Assembly (NCBI GenBank): GCA_026989715.1
Contig: JALSIU010000324.1
Span: 1-9,369, forward strand
DNA length: 9,369 nucleotides
Reading direction: 5' to 3'
Source of the DNA: Methylomonas sp.
GTDB lineage: Bacteria > Pseudomonadota > Gammaproteobacteria > Methylococcales > Methylomonadaceae
Shown here piece by piece: positions 1 through 6,663 of the stretch. Within the stretch, counting starts at the first letter, position 1. Each line of letters begins with the position of its first letter. The translations under genes were made by a program, and so were the position numbers. The notes under the pieces are model-generated. The model was not told the DNA's origin and searched no databases. It saw only the letters and a list, made by a program, of their open reading frames with translations.

Positions 1-387
1 GCCTTTGATATCGACTTCCGACGGATAGCCATTGGCTGAACTTTCGATAGCGGAAAAAATAGCGGCTAAATCGGTGTTTAAGTTTTCATTGTTATTCGCA
101 TCGGTGGCTATATTGACAAACAGCTGACTAGGGTAAATAAAATAGCCCTTGGTTTTGATGGCATCATCTTTAATGTCATCGGTGATTATCTCATCGCTAA
201 GACCCGCATAATCAATGCTTTCATCACCGCCTTCAATGTAATTGGCAAAGTTTTCACTAATAAACCGATAAAACAAGGTTCCCAATACATACTGTTTAAA
301 ATCCCAGCCATCAACTGAGCCGCGCACATCGTTGGCAATTTGCCAGATTTGGCGTTGGAGTTCGGCACGTTGTTGGGTGCTGGTCAT
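1..387 (-). CDS. hsdM: Type I restriction-modification DNA methyltransferase subunit M, N-terminal part (runs off the window)
   Basis: Only the first 129 codons are present; the frame is open to the left edge. The peptide starts MTSTQQRAELQRQIWQIAND and continues through a segment with DFKQYVLGTLFYRFISENF, then GYFIYPSQLF. This is the helical HsdM N-terminal domain that precedes the SAM-binding N6-adenine methylase domain; the methylase motifs (FxGxG, NPPF) lie outside the window. HsdM normally acts with HsdS (specificity) and HsdR (restriction), and these genes would be expected further left. ATG at 387 is chosen because AGGA (plus positions 395-398) stands 7 bases upstream and the family similarity begins at once. 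Whether the full gene is intact cannot be seen. The start is close to a MITE-like element that seems to hold its promoter. Confidence 0.88.
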   Translation of the reverse strand, partial: MTSTQQRAELQRQIWQIANDVRGSVDGWDFKQYVLGTLFYRFISENFANYIEGGDESIDYAGLSDEIITDDIKDDAIKTKGYFIYPSQLFVNIATDANNNENLNTDLAAIFSAIESSANGYPSEVDIKG

Positions 388-407
388 GGTGTTGTCCTGT
401 TTAAATA

Positions 408-510
408 ATACCAATCCCAGTATATTTGCACTTTAACAAAAATGTTAAGTTATCACTCTAATAACACTTAGGATGGTAACTTAACGGTATTTACTTATTA
501 GGATTGGTAT
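408..510. mobile_element. MITE-like nested inverted-repeat element
   Basis: The ends are a perfect 10-base inverted repeat, ATACCAATCC at 408-417 and GGATTGGTAT at 501-510. Inside is a second, imperfect inverted repeat of 18 bases (444-461 against 468-485, 15 of 18 matching) with a 6-base loop. There is no coding capacity. TA dinucleotides flank the CCAATCC/GGATTGG core (409-410 and 508-509), as expected if an IS630/Tc1-type transposase had inserted it at TA. Small size, terminal repeats, internal dyad and possible TA duplication together suggest a non-autonomous element. A single copy in the window cannot prove mobility. Confidence 0.55.
419..448 (-). promoter_or_regulatory. Candidate sigma-70 promoter for hsdM, inside the MITE-like element
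   Basis: Read on the minus strand, a -35-like TTAACA (plus 443-448) and a -10-like TATACT (plus 419-424) are separated by 18 bases; each matches the consensus at 5 of 6 positions. Transcription would start near 412, giving a ~25-base leader to the hsdM start at 387. The -35 overlaps the inner inverted repeat of the element. The prediction comes from motifs only. Confidence 0.4.
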
Positions 511-831
511 AAGGTGTAAATGGGGGCGTTATAAAAATGAATTCGACTATTAATGATTATTAATGATAGACGCTAGGATAAAACCGTATTCGACCCTTCT
601 TTGGATGTATGGAAAATAGCCAAAATTTGTCGTGTTGGTTTTTAATGCGATAGGGTAAGAGGTAAATGCGTCCCTGTCAAAACTAACTTGCGCGTTCCTT
701 CAAAACGTCCTTGACGTGCTGTTTTATTGCAGACAGCAAAGCATGATAATTTAGGCGAAAACTATCTTGAAAAATACCGCAGAGTTCATTCGAACATCTG
801 CCAACGGTCAAGTGACCAAGGCGTTATGTGT
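511..831. other. Non-coding stretch, possible decayed gene remnants
   Basis: No intact gene is visible in this 321-base stretch between the MITE-like element and the yoeB remnant. On the minus strand, plus positions 676-560 read as a 38-residue protein-like tail (QGRIYLLPYRIKNQHDKFWL, then FSIHPKKGRIRFYPSVYH) ending at a TAA. Two in-frame stops (677-679, 683-685) lie just upstream of it. Before those stops the same frame reads HALLSAIKQHVKDVLKERAS. This could be the eroded C-terminus of an accessory gene, but I do not recognise the family, and the other minus-strand frames are also open in part. Short plus-strand frames here have no ribosome binding site or family resemblance. Confidence 0.3.
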
Positions 832-993
832 CTAGTAATGATAACGAAGTTGGGCTATCAAAATATTGTCTTCAGTCACTTTGTATACAATTCTATGCTC
901 ATTATTGGTGCGTCGTGACCAAAAGCCAGATAAAGCATGTTTTAAAGGTTCAGGTTTGCCAATTCCTTCAAAAGAGCTTCGCTTATGTACGGA
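832..993 (-). pseudogene. yoeB: Truncated YoeB-type toxin (Txe/YoeB mRNA interferase), C-terminal part only
   Basis: On the minus strand, positions 993 to 832 read 53 residues ending in TAG. They include KRSSFEGIGKPEPLKH, ALSGFWSRRTNNEHRIVYKV and the terminal LIAQLRYHY. This is the well-conserved C-terminal two thirds of YoeB, a ribosome-dependent endoribonuclease that cuts mRNA at the A site; family members are about 84 aa and end in ...YHY. Conserved family residues are kept (the E-G-x-G-K-P-E-P-L motif, the R and H of SRR...EHR, and the terminal H-Y). The frame is closed by TAA at 994-996 with no start codon, and the N-terminal ~30 residues are missing. No YefM-type antitoxin gene is next to it. 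It therefore appears to be a dead fragment of a toxin-antitoxin module left in the accessory stretch between hsdM and the oxidoreductase operon. Confidence 0.85.
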
Positions 994-1024
994 TTAAAGT
1001 GCATGTAGTGTAGCCATATATAAC

Positions 1025-1097
1025 AAAAAAAACCAGCTGACCGTTTAAAGCGTCATGCCTTGCAAAAAGACGCAAAAGTCCTGCCCCTTTAAACGGT
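1025..1097 (-). terminator. Probable intrinsic terminator or structured 3' end of the oxidoreductase operon
   Basis: An 11-base perfect inverted repeat (CTTTAAACGGT at 1087-1097, ACCGTTTAAAG at 1040-1050) lies 15 bases past the stop of the ferredoxin/anchor gene. On the minus strand it is followed by a run of eight T (plus 1025-1032) after a 7-base spacer. The 36-base loop holds a smaller GACG/CGTC pairing (1069-1072 with 1051-1054). The spacer is longer than ideal for a classical terminator, so its strength is uncertain. Confidence 0.5.
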
Positions 1098-1112
1098 ATC
1101 TGATGATAGGCG

Positions 1113-3020
1113 TTATTTCTTGCCAAAAATCCACTTAACATGCTCAAGCATGTCGTTGAGTGAATTTTCCTTAATGGTTTGCATTAGCTCACCTAGCTTA
1201 AAAGCATGGTGCCTTTCATAGACGACACCAACTTGTTGCGCTTCTGCGAGACCGGTTTCCCGTGCATGCTCAACAAAACCATTGTTTTTCCAGAAAAAAG
1301 CACCTGGCATGGTCGTTGGAATGACCAATACGAAAAACAATGAGCGTCCAAAGGCGGCCATAATCACCAAAGCAGTTGCTAATAGGCCGGCAGTTACTAA
1401 ACCGGTTGCGCCTGATAAACCGGTTAAGCTAATAAGGCCGGCAAGCCCTAAGCTGACAGCTAATAGAGCATTACGGAGTAAATAGGATTTACCATATTGC
1501 GTGGTTTGACGGTAATAAGAGGCCGCGCCTTCATTTTCAGCCACTTGCATATCGCGGGCATGGACAATATGGCCAATTGCTTCAATTAATAAACCTAGTG
1601 TCATAAGCATTGCCAAAGAGGGGATAAGCTCTGTTAAGGCCGATAACGGTAAAACAGTGAGGCTGACCGCCGCAATAATTAAAGCACCAAGACTGAGCGT
1701 TGCGCCTAAAAAGGCGGTGCCTGTTTGTAAATGATCCCAAAAAGGCCGTGCCGGTATGCGGTAGAGCTTATACATAAAGTACAGACCGATAGGACCACTG
1801 ACAACCGCTAAATAAGCAAAAATATCGGCGAAAAATCCCATAAATGCATTATCAAATAAGGCGAAAAAAGCATAGCCAAGCAGTCCTGTGTAAAACATGG
1901 AGACGCCTGCAATTTCACGACTAACAGGGGATAAACGTAAGTTATTAAAACCACGATAAAACCGGTGCGGCTTACCCAAGTGCATATTTAATTTATATAA
2001 ACCGATGGTGCTTAATACAAAAATGGTGGTCACTAAACTCATGTGCAGTGAGTATTCTTGTAATAAGTCAAAGCCGGCCCAGCCAAAGACAGGCCCTAAA
2101 ATCAACATTAAAAAGGCACCTACCGTGGCTTGGGTAAACAGGGTAAACATCACATGCGCACTTTCATGGCTGGTGAGTAGCGAGCGCAAGTTCCAGTATT
2201 TTTCCTGCCCCATTTTTGCATCAACGACAGGCTTGTATTTGCCTGCATTATCATCTTTATGATATTTCAGCGGCATGGAATCCGTACGGGTCATTTCGCG
2301 GTGATTCTGCTTTTTTTGCTGAAAACGGATATTAGGGTGGGTAATATCTGTGCTAGGAAAGCCCGGAATGTCGGTGATGGCTTGGTCGCGGTTTTTGGGG
2401 ATATTTTCGATTACGCCAAAATCTAAGGCATTACCTAAACAGGCACTGACGCAAGCGGGTTTTAAGCCGACTTCTAAGCGGTCAACACACATATTACATT
2501 TGCTGACTTCACCTTTTACAGGGTCAAGTTGCGGTGCATTATAAGGACATACCCAAGTACAATAACCACAACCGAAACAAATATCAGGGTCTTGTAGTAC
2601 CGCGCCATATTCAGTGAATTTGGTGTAAGCGCGAGTCGGACACCCTTTTAAACAAACAGGGTCATCACAGTGATTACAGGCCATGGATATATTCAGGCGT
2701 TGGTAATCCGGGTAAGTACCGCCTTCAACAAAGCCTACGGAACGAAAAGCAATATGTGCAGGGTTGTCGTTTTTTTCACTGCAAGCGGCTTCACAGGCGT
2801 GGCAACCGATACAGTTATCGGCATTAAGGAAAAAACCGTGTTGTTTGTTGCGGTTAGGGTTATCACCAATAGCAGTATCGCCATTGATGTTGAGGCTTTT
2901 GTTGCATAGTTCGTCGCCTTCTTTGGTTAATTCAATATCTTGGCCATAGCGATTTTTTTCTTTAGTCTCTTTATCCCAAAGATAAGCGTATTCAGGTTCG
3001 TCACTTCTTACTTTAATCAT
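1113..3020 (-). CDS. Fused DmsB-like [4Fe-4S] ferredoxin and DmsC-like quinol-binding membrane anchor
   Basis: The 635-aa protein combines two subunits that are separate in E. coli DMSO reductase. Residues ~60-200 form a DmsB-type electron-transfer domain with sixteen Cys in four groups: C70-C73-C76-C80, C115-C118-C123-C127, C148-C151-C154-C158 and C175-C178-C190-C194, enough for four [4Fe-4S] clusters. Residues ~285-570 form an anchor with about eight hydrophobic segments and the DmsC-like stretch GKPHRFYRGFNN...LSPVSREI. Residues 1-60 are a charged extension absent from E. coli DmsB. No signal peptide or Tat motif is visible. The likely role is to take electrons from the quinol pool and pass them along the clusters to the molybdoenzyme encoded 99 bases upstream, as part of one transcript. 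ATG at 3020 has only a weak A-rich ribosome site. Fusion and family are clear; the electron donor and topology are inferred. Confidence 0.88.
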   Translation of the reverse strand: MIKVRSDEPEYAYLWDKETKEKNRYGQDIELTKEGDELCNKSLNINGDTAIGDNPNRNKQHGFFLNADNCIGCHACEAACSEKNDNPAHIAFRSVGFVEGGTYPDYQRLNISMACNHCDDPVCLKGCPTRAYTKFTEYGAVLQDPDICFGCGYCTWVCPYNAPQLDPVKGEVSKCNMCVDRLEVGLKPACVSACLGNALDFGVIENIPKNRDQAITDIPGFPSTDITHPNIRFQQKKQNHREMTRTDSMPLKYHKDDNAGKYKPVVDAKMGQEKYWNLRSLLTSHESAHVMFTLFTQATVGAFLMLILGPVFGWAGFDLLQEYSLHMSLVTTIFVLSTIGLYKLNMHLGKPHRFYRGFNNLRLSPVSREIAGVSMFYTGLLGYAFFALFDNAFMGFFADIFAYLAVVSGPIGLYFMYKLYRIPARPFWDHLQTGTAFLGATLSLGALIIAAVSLTVLPLSALTELIPSLAMLMTLGLLIEAIGHIVHARDMQVAENEGAASYYRQTTQYGKSYLLRNALLAVSLGLAGLISLTGLSGATGLVTAGLLATALVIMAAFGRSLFFVLVIPTTMPGAFFWKNNGFVEHARETGLAEAQQVGVVYERHHAFKLGELMQTIKENSLNDMLEHVKWIFGKK

Positions 3021-3119
3021 AATCTTTTTTTGCGGTTAGTGCGGTGGTAGCTCTCACTGCTATCATTATTATTTAGACGCTAAGGGGGATCTGCGCCACA
3101 CATTTTGGTGTCGTTAAAT

Positions 3120-5321
3120 TTAGAAACTGCGCGCTTCTTTATTAATTCTTGCAGCTTCTTCTTGATTGATATGCTCAATACGCACCGCCGATTGTTTAAA
3201 GGCCGGTTGGCGTGAATGGGGGTCAAGTAGACCTAGCGTTAAGCGGTTGACGCAATCAAAAAAGTGAAACGGAATAAAAACCATATTATTAGGGACGCGC
3301 TGTGTGAGCATGACCATCACTACGGCATCACTGCGCCGTGAAACCACGCGCACATAGCTTTGATGGATAATACCCAACTCTGCCGCTGCATCCGGATTCA
3401 TTTCCATAAACGGCGTAGGGCTGTATTTATTATTATTGCCAATCTTGCCGGTGCGCGTACGGGTGTGGAAATGTTCTACCAAACGCCCTGAGTTTAGCCA
3501 GAAAGGAAACTGTTCATCCGGTACTTCATTGTTATCAATAAAGGGTAGGGGTATCAGTTTGGCCATGCCGTCTGCATAGCGAAAGCTGCCGTCTTCGGTA
3601 TATAAGCGTTTGCCACCTTTCGGCGGCTCTTCACCTTGTTGGGCTTGCTCCGCTGTATAAGGCCATTGAATGCCGCGATTTTGTTCAATTAAATCATGGG
3701 TCATGCCTGAAATATCGACTAGGCGGCCTTTAGAGAGTTCGCGCATTTCCTCAAAAACTTCAGCCGGCTTACTTGGAAAGGTCATTTTTTCCGCTTGTGG
3801 AAAATGTTTGGCGACGGCATTAAAAATATGTAAGTCGGTTTTGGTATTTGCGTAAGGTTCTTTTACTTTGCGCACGATATTAACGCGGCGTTCCGTATTG
3901 GTAAAACAGCCTTCTTTTTCTGCCCAAATGGCGGCGGGTAAAAAGATATGGGCATAATCGGTGGTTTCGACATCCAAATAAGAATCTTGCACAATCAAGC
4001 ATTCCAGTTTTTCCAATGTTTTGCGAATACGCGCCGTATTCGGCATTGAAGTCATTGGATTAGTGCCGACTAACCACAAACCTTTAATTTCGCCCGTTTC
4101 AATGGCCGGAAAAATATCGGTTTGTGCCATGCCGCGCTGTTTAGGGAAAAATTCAGGGTCTACATTCCAGAATTTGCCTATTTCTTCACGGTCGGCTTTA
4201 TTTTCTAGCAAACGATAAGCAGGCAGGCCTGAGCAAGAGGACCACTCACGAGTTCCCATTGCATTGCATTGCCCGGTAATAGATAAGCTGGTGCCGCCTT
4301 TTTTGCCGATATTGCCTGTTAGTAAGCTCATATTGTTTAAGCCGACTACGCCATCGGAACCGTGGGTACTCTGATTAATGCCCATCGTCCATATATTCAT
4401 GGCAGCCCCGGCATTCGCATAGAGTCGTGCGACATGGCGAATAGTATCCTCATCAATACCGCATATTTTTGCCGCACTGGTTGGGTCGTATTTTTGTACC
4501 TCTTTTTCCAGTTGCTCAAAGCCATTGGTATTGGCTTTGATATAGTCTTTATCTTCTAGGCCTTCCGCTAGAATGACATGCATTAACGCGTTTTGCAGTA
4601 CCACATCGGTGCCAGGGGTAATGGCTAAGTGCATATCTGCATTTTGTGCCAGCATGGTCACACGAGGGTCAACGACAATTAAAGGAAAATTACGCTTTTC
4701 TTGCGCTTCTTTCATGCGCCAATAAATAATAGGGTGTTGTTCGGGGAGGTTAGAGCCCCAAGCAATCAGGCAGTCGGTGTGTTCAAAGTCTTCATAACAG
4801 CCCGGAGGACCATCAGAACCAAAGGAGCGTTTATAGCCAGATACCGCTGAAGCCATACATAAGGTGGTATTGCCATCATAATTATTGGTGCCGATAACCC
4901 CCCGCGCTAACTTACCTAAGGTGTAAAAACCTTCGGTCAAAATTTGTCCGGTAGAGACAATGGCAAAGGCATCACGGCCATAAGTTGCTTGAATGCGTTT
5001 AATTTCAGCAGCCATTTTGCCGGTGGCGGCATCCCAATCAGCGTTTTGCCATGGCTCATGGAAGTCATTTCTAATAAGAGGGGTTTTACCACGCCCTGGC
5101 GATTCAAAGAGCTCATGCTCAAAAATACCTTTTAAACACAGCTTGCCTTGGTTGACATCTGCACCGCCGACACCGCGTGATGAAACGGGAATACCGTCCT
5201 GATTGGTGCCAATCTCAATGGAACAGCCGGTTGAGCAATAGCCGCAAGTTGAATAAGTCCATTTTGCAACTTTTTTATCGGCAATGGTAATAGGATTTTT
5301 TTTGTTACGACCAAATAGCAT
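3120..5321 (-). CDS. Mo-bis-PGD oxidoreductase catalytic subunit, nitrate reductase-like (Nas/NapA clade)
   Basis: Numbered from ATG 5321 (733 aa), the protein has an N-terminal [4Fe-4S] motif, C26-x2-C29-x3-C33-x28-C62. The molybdopterin oxidoreductase domain follows, with NTTLCMASAVSGYKRSFGSD, in which C155 is the predicted Mo ligand, and then GSNLPEQHPIIYWRMKEA. The C-terminal MGD-binding domain (~603-720) contains PFWLNSGRLVEHFH and FIPFHFFDCVN...LDPHSRQPAFKQSAVRI. The CM after the Mo ligand resembles nitrate reductases (CMASA/CMSSA), not formate dehydrogenases, which have Sec/Cys followed by His. No Tat signal is present, so it should stay in the cytoplasm. There is no C-terminal [2Fe-2S] or flavin domain; electrons probably come from the DmsB-DmsC fusion downstream. 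A TTG at 5348 in frame would add 9 residues; I prefer ATG 5321. Nitrate is the best substrate guess, not proven. Confidence 0.85.
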   Translation of the reverse strand: MLFGRNKKNPITIADKKVAKWTYSTCGYCSTGCSIEIGTNQDGIPVSSRGVGGADVNQGKLCLKGIFEHELFESPGRGKTPLIRNDFHEPWQNADWDAATGKMAAEIKRIQATYGRDAFAIVSTGQILTEGFYTLGKLARGVIGTNNYDGNTTLCMASAVSGYKRSFGSDGPPGCYEDFEHTDCLIAWGSNLPEQHPIIYWRMKEAQEKRNFPLIVVDPRVTMLAQNADMHLAITPGTDVVLQNALMHVILAEGLEDKDYIKANTNGFEQLEKEVQKYDPTSAAKICGIDEDTIRHVARLYANAGAAMNIWTMGINQSTHGSDGVVGLNNMSLLTGNIGKKGGTSLSITGQCNAMGTREWSSCSGLPAYRLLENKADREEIGKFWNVDPEFFPKQRGMAQTDIFPAIETGEIKGLWLVGTNPMTSMPNTARIRKTLEKLECLIVQDSYLDVETTDYAHIFLPAAIWAEKEGCFTNTERRVNIVRKVKEPYANTKTDLHIFNAVAKHFPQAEKMTFPSKPAEVFEEMRELSKGRLVDISGMTHDLIEQNRGIQWPYTAEQAQQGEEPPKGGKRLYTEDGSFRYADGMAKLIPLPFIDNNEVPDEQFPFWLNSGRLVEHFHTRTRTGKIGNNNKYSPTPFMEMNPDAAAELGIIHQSYVRVVSRRSDAVVMVMLTQRVPNNMVFIPFHFFDCVNRLTLGLLDPHSRQPAFKQSAVRIEHINQEEAARINKEARSF

Positions 5322-5366
5322 AATATTTCTATGGAGTAGTGGTGGCAATTAAAGTGTTGTGAGCTA

Positions 5367-5384
5367 TGCCATTATTTACTGGCA
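5367..5384. promoter_or_regulatory. Symmetric dyad, candidate operator upstream of the molybdoenzyme gene
   Basis: TGCCA at 5367-5371 and TGGCA at 5380-5384 form a perfect 5-base inverted repeat with an 8-base AT-rich spacer. It sits between the terminator of the 36-aa gene and the start of the oxidoreductase gene, 46 bases before ATG 5321. The size and symmetry fit a dimeric regulator site (for example the LysR type). No known consensus such as FNR (TTGAT-N4-ATCAA) is matched, so the regulator is unknown. Confidence 0.35.
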
Positions 5385-5390
5385 AGTTTT

Positions 5391-5426
5391 AAAAAAAACG
5401 TTGGCTCTTAAATTTAAGAGCCAACG
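5391..5426 (-). terminator. Intrinsic terminator of the 36-aa membrane protein gene
   Basis: Positions 5399-5426 are a perfect palindrome with 14-base arms; in RNA this gives a stem of about 11 pairs (TTGGCTCTT against AAGAGCCAA plus flanks) with an AT-rich loop. Directly after it on the minus strand come eight T (plus 5391-5398). The TAA stop of the small gene lies within the stem, so coding sequence and terminator overlap. It insulates the oxidoreductase operon from upstream transcription. Confidence 0.88.
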
Positions 5427-5524
5427 CCTAAGTGCATAAAAACAAATAACAAATAACACATAATGGCAAATGTTGTTAATAGAAAAGCAAAGTATATGCC
5501 AAGTTCGTCAATTTTATAGGTCAT
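5414..5524 (-). CDS. Small single-helix membrane protein, 36 aa
   Basis: From ATG 5524 the frame encodes 36 residues: MTYKIDELG, a hydrophobic helix of about 20 residues (IYFAFLLTTFAIMCYLLFVF), and a short MHLGVGS tail. I do not recognise a family. It is accepted as a probable gene because of the single clear transmembrane segment and because its stop is embedded in a perfect intrinsic terminator. The same frame can be extended to a TTG at 5689 (91 aa). The added 55 residues are His/Lys/Gln-rich and look like translated leader, so I favour the short form. The ribosome site before ATG 5524 is poor (A/T-rich, no GGAG). It stands alone, upstream of and on the same strand as the molybdoenzyme operon, so a small accessory subunit is possible but only inferred from position. 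Confidence 0.5.
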   Translation of the reverse strand: MTYKIDELGIYFAFLLTTFAIMCYLLFVFMHLGVGS

Positions 5525-5731
5525 TGTTTTTAAATGATTTAAAATACCTAGTATTTTTCTATGGATTACGCACTGGTTTTGATGTGCCGTTTTGGTGCAA
5601 CGGTGGTGTTTGTGGTGCGTTAGAGCTTGCTTGATGAGCCGGTGTTGTTCGTTGGCTTGAGTGCTTTTAGTTCTTAGAGATGCATACAAAACATGCTAAT
5701 CTGAGCCATTATATAATTTTAAGGATAACAA

Positions 5732-6661
5732 ATGATAACCCTCAAAAAAATAAGCCAAATTATACTCTTTGTTTTAATCTTTAGCTTAGCCGGAACCCTT
5801 TATGCCGCTAAGGAGGGCAGTCATCAGTTACGTTTGAAAACGGGATTTTCTAAAAGAACGGGAGAAACCGCATTTTCTTATTTGGTCACTTGGCGCAAAG
5901 GTGATGAGCCTTCACGAGATATTAATGGCTTAATGTTTGTCGATGGCATAGGCATGAAGTCGCCTACTACGGATAAGCAAGTGGCTTATAAGATTGCTAA
6001 AGCACTGAATGCTGCCATCGTGACACGTAGCCCACTAGACCGTGGTGCAGTCGCTAAAGTGGACAAAGCGGAAGTGACGGTGAGCAATAAAGAAGGGTTT
6101 GATTTATCCAGAATTACCACAAGAGATTATAGTAATCAAAAACTGACTTACGCTATTCCCGGTAAAAGTTTTAAAGCCGCCGATACGGCAATTGCAATTG
6201 ATATTGTATATTCTGCGGCCGTTGAATATATTGCCGGCTTCTCTACGGCAGTTAAGCAAGAAACGGCCGGCGGCTTTATAGCGGTTAGCATTGATGATAA
6301 AGCACCTATTAAAATAGTGACCGATGGCAAGACAACAAAAGAGATAGAGCAAGAACTGGCCGATGCGTTAGGGCAGGGCGCGAATTATTCTTTAACGCCT
6401 ATTTACCCTAATTTTATCCAAATTCGTTCAAAAAACTACAAGCCTTTTGATGGCGGGGAGGTGCAGATACCTGCTTTAAATGCAAAATCAATCACTATTG
6501 ATGTGCAGGATGCGGGCTTAGGGGTTTTAACTAAATTTGAATTCACAGGTGTTAAACAACCGGTGCATATTGTCAGCAAAATACCATATATTATTGCGGT
6601 ACTATTTGTAGGTGTTTTTGCTTATATTTATTTGAAACAGAAAAAAACTGTGATGAGCTAA
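5732..6661 (+). CDS. Exported protein of unknown function with C-terminal membrane anchor
   Basis: The 309-aa product begins with a typical Sec signal peptide: MITLKK, a hydrophobic core to about residue 22, and probable cleavage after LYA at 25. A polar, beta-rich region of ~250 residues follows without Cys. Residues ~284-300 (IPYIIAVLFVGVFAYIY) form one transmembrane helix, followed by the positive tail LKQKK. This predicts a periplasmic domain tethered to the inner membrane by its C-terminus. I do not recognise the family and see no catalytic motif. The pattern KxPI(V/I)xxDGKTTKEI...AL at ~190-213 and an earlier KQVAYKIAKALNAA at ~82-95 may be related halves of a repeat. The start is well supported: AAGGA at 5721-5725 lies 6 bases before ATG. 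It is divergent from the 36-aa gene and has no plus-strand partner close by. Confidence 0.8.
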   Translation: MITLKKISQIILFVLIFSLAGTLYAAKEGSHQLRLKTGFSKRTGETAFSYLVTWRKGDEPSRDINGLMFVDGIGMKSPTTDKQVAYKIAKALNAAIVTRSPLDRGAVAKVDKAEVTVSNKEGFDLSRITTRDYSNQKLTYAIPGKSFKAADTAIAIDIVYSAAVEYIAGFSTAVKQETAGGFIAVSIDDKAPIKIVTDGKTTKEIEQELADALGQGANYSLTPIYPNFIQIRSKNYKPFDGGEVQIPALNAKSITIDVQDAGLGVLTKFEFTGVKQPVHIVSKIPYIIAVLFVGVFAYIYLKQKKTVMS

Positions 6662-6663
6662 GT

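Noticed and set aside
760..835. Integron attC-like sequence after the yoeB fragment (CATAACGCC with GGTCACTTGACC)
   Set aside because: Toxin genes are common integron cassettes, but no matching GTTRRRY end or complementary second arm was found.
727..1013. Plus-strand short ORFs across the yoeB remnant
   Set aside because: They are opposite-strand shadows of the clear YoeB sequence, and no ribosome site or family match is seen.
3120..5321. Formate dehydrogenase identity for the molybdoenzyme
   Set aside because: Formate dehydrogenases carry Sec or Cys followed by His at the Mo ligand; here Cys155 is followed by Met.
5322..5348. TTG start adding 9 residues to the molybdoenzyme
   Set aside because: No ribosome site precedes it, and the ATG at 5321 gives a normal N-terminus before the Fe-S motif.
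5414..5689. 91-aa version of the small membrane protein starting at TTG 5689
   Set aside because: It needs a TTG start without a ribosome site, and its first 55 residues are low-quality His/Lys/Gln-rich sequence; the ATG at 5524 gives a compact membrane protein.
5712..5717. Perfect TATAAT ahead of the gene at 5732
   Set aside because: Transcription from it would start at about 5724, inside the ribosome binding site, and no -35 is present.
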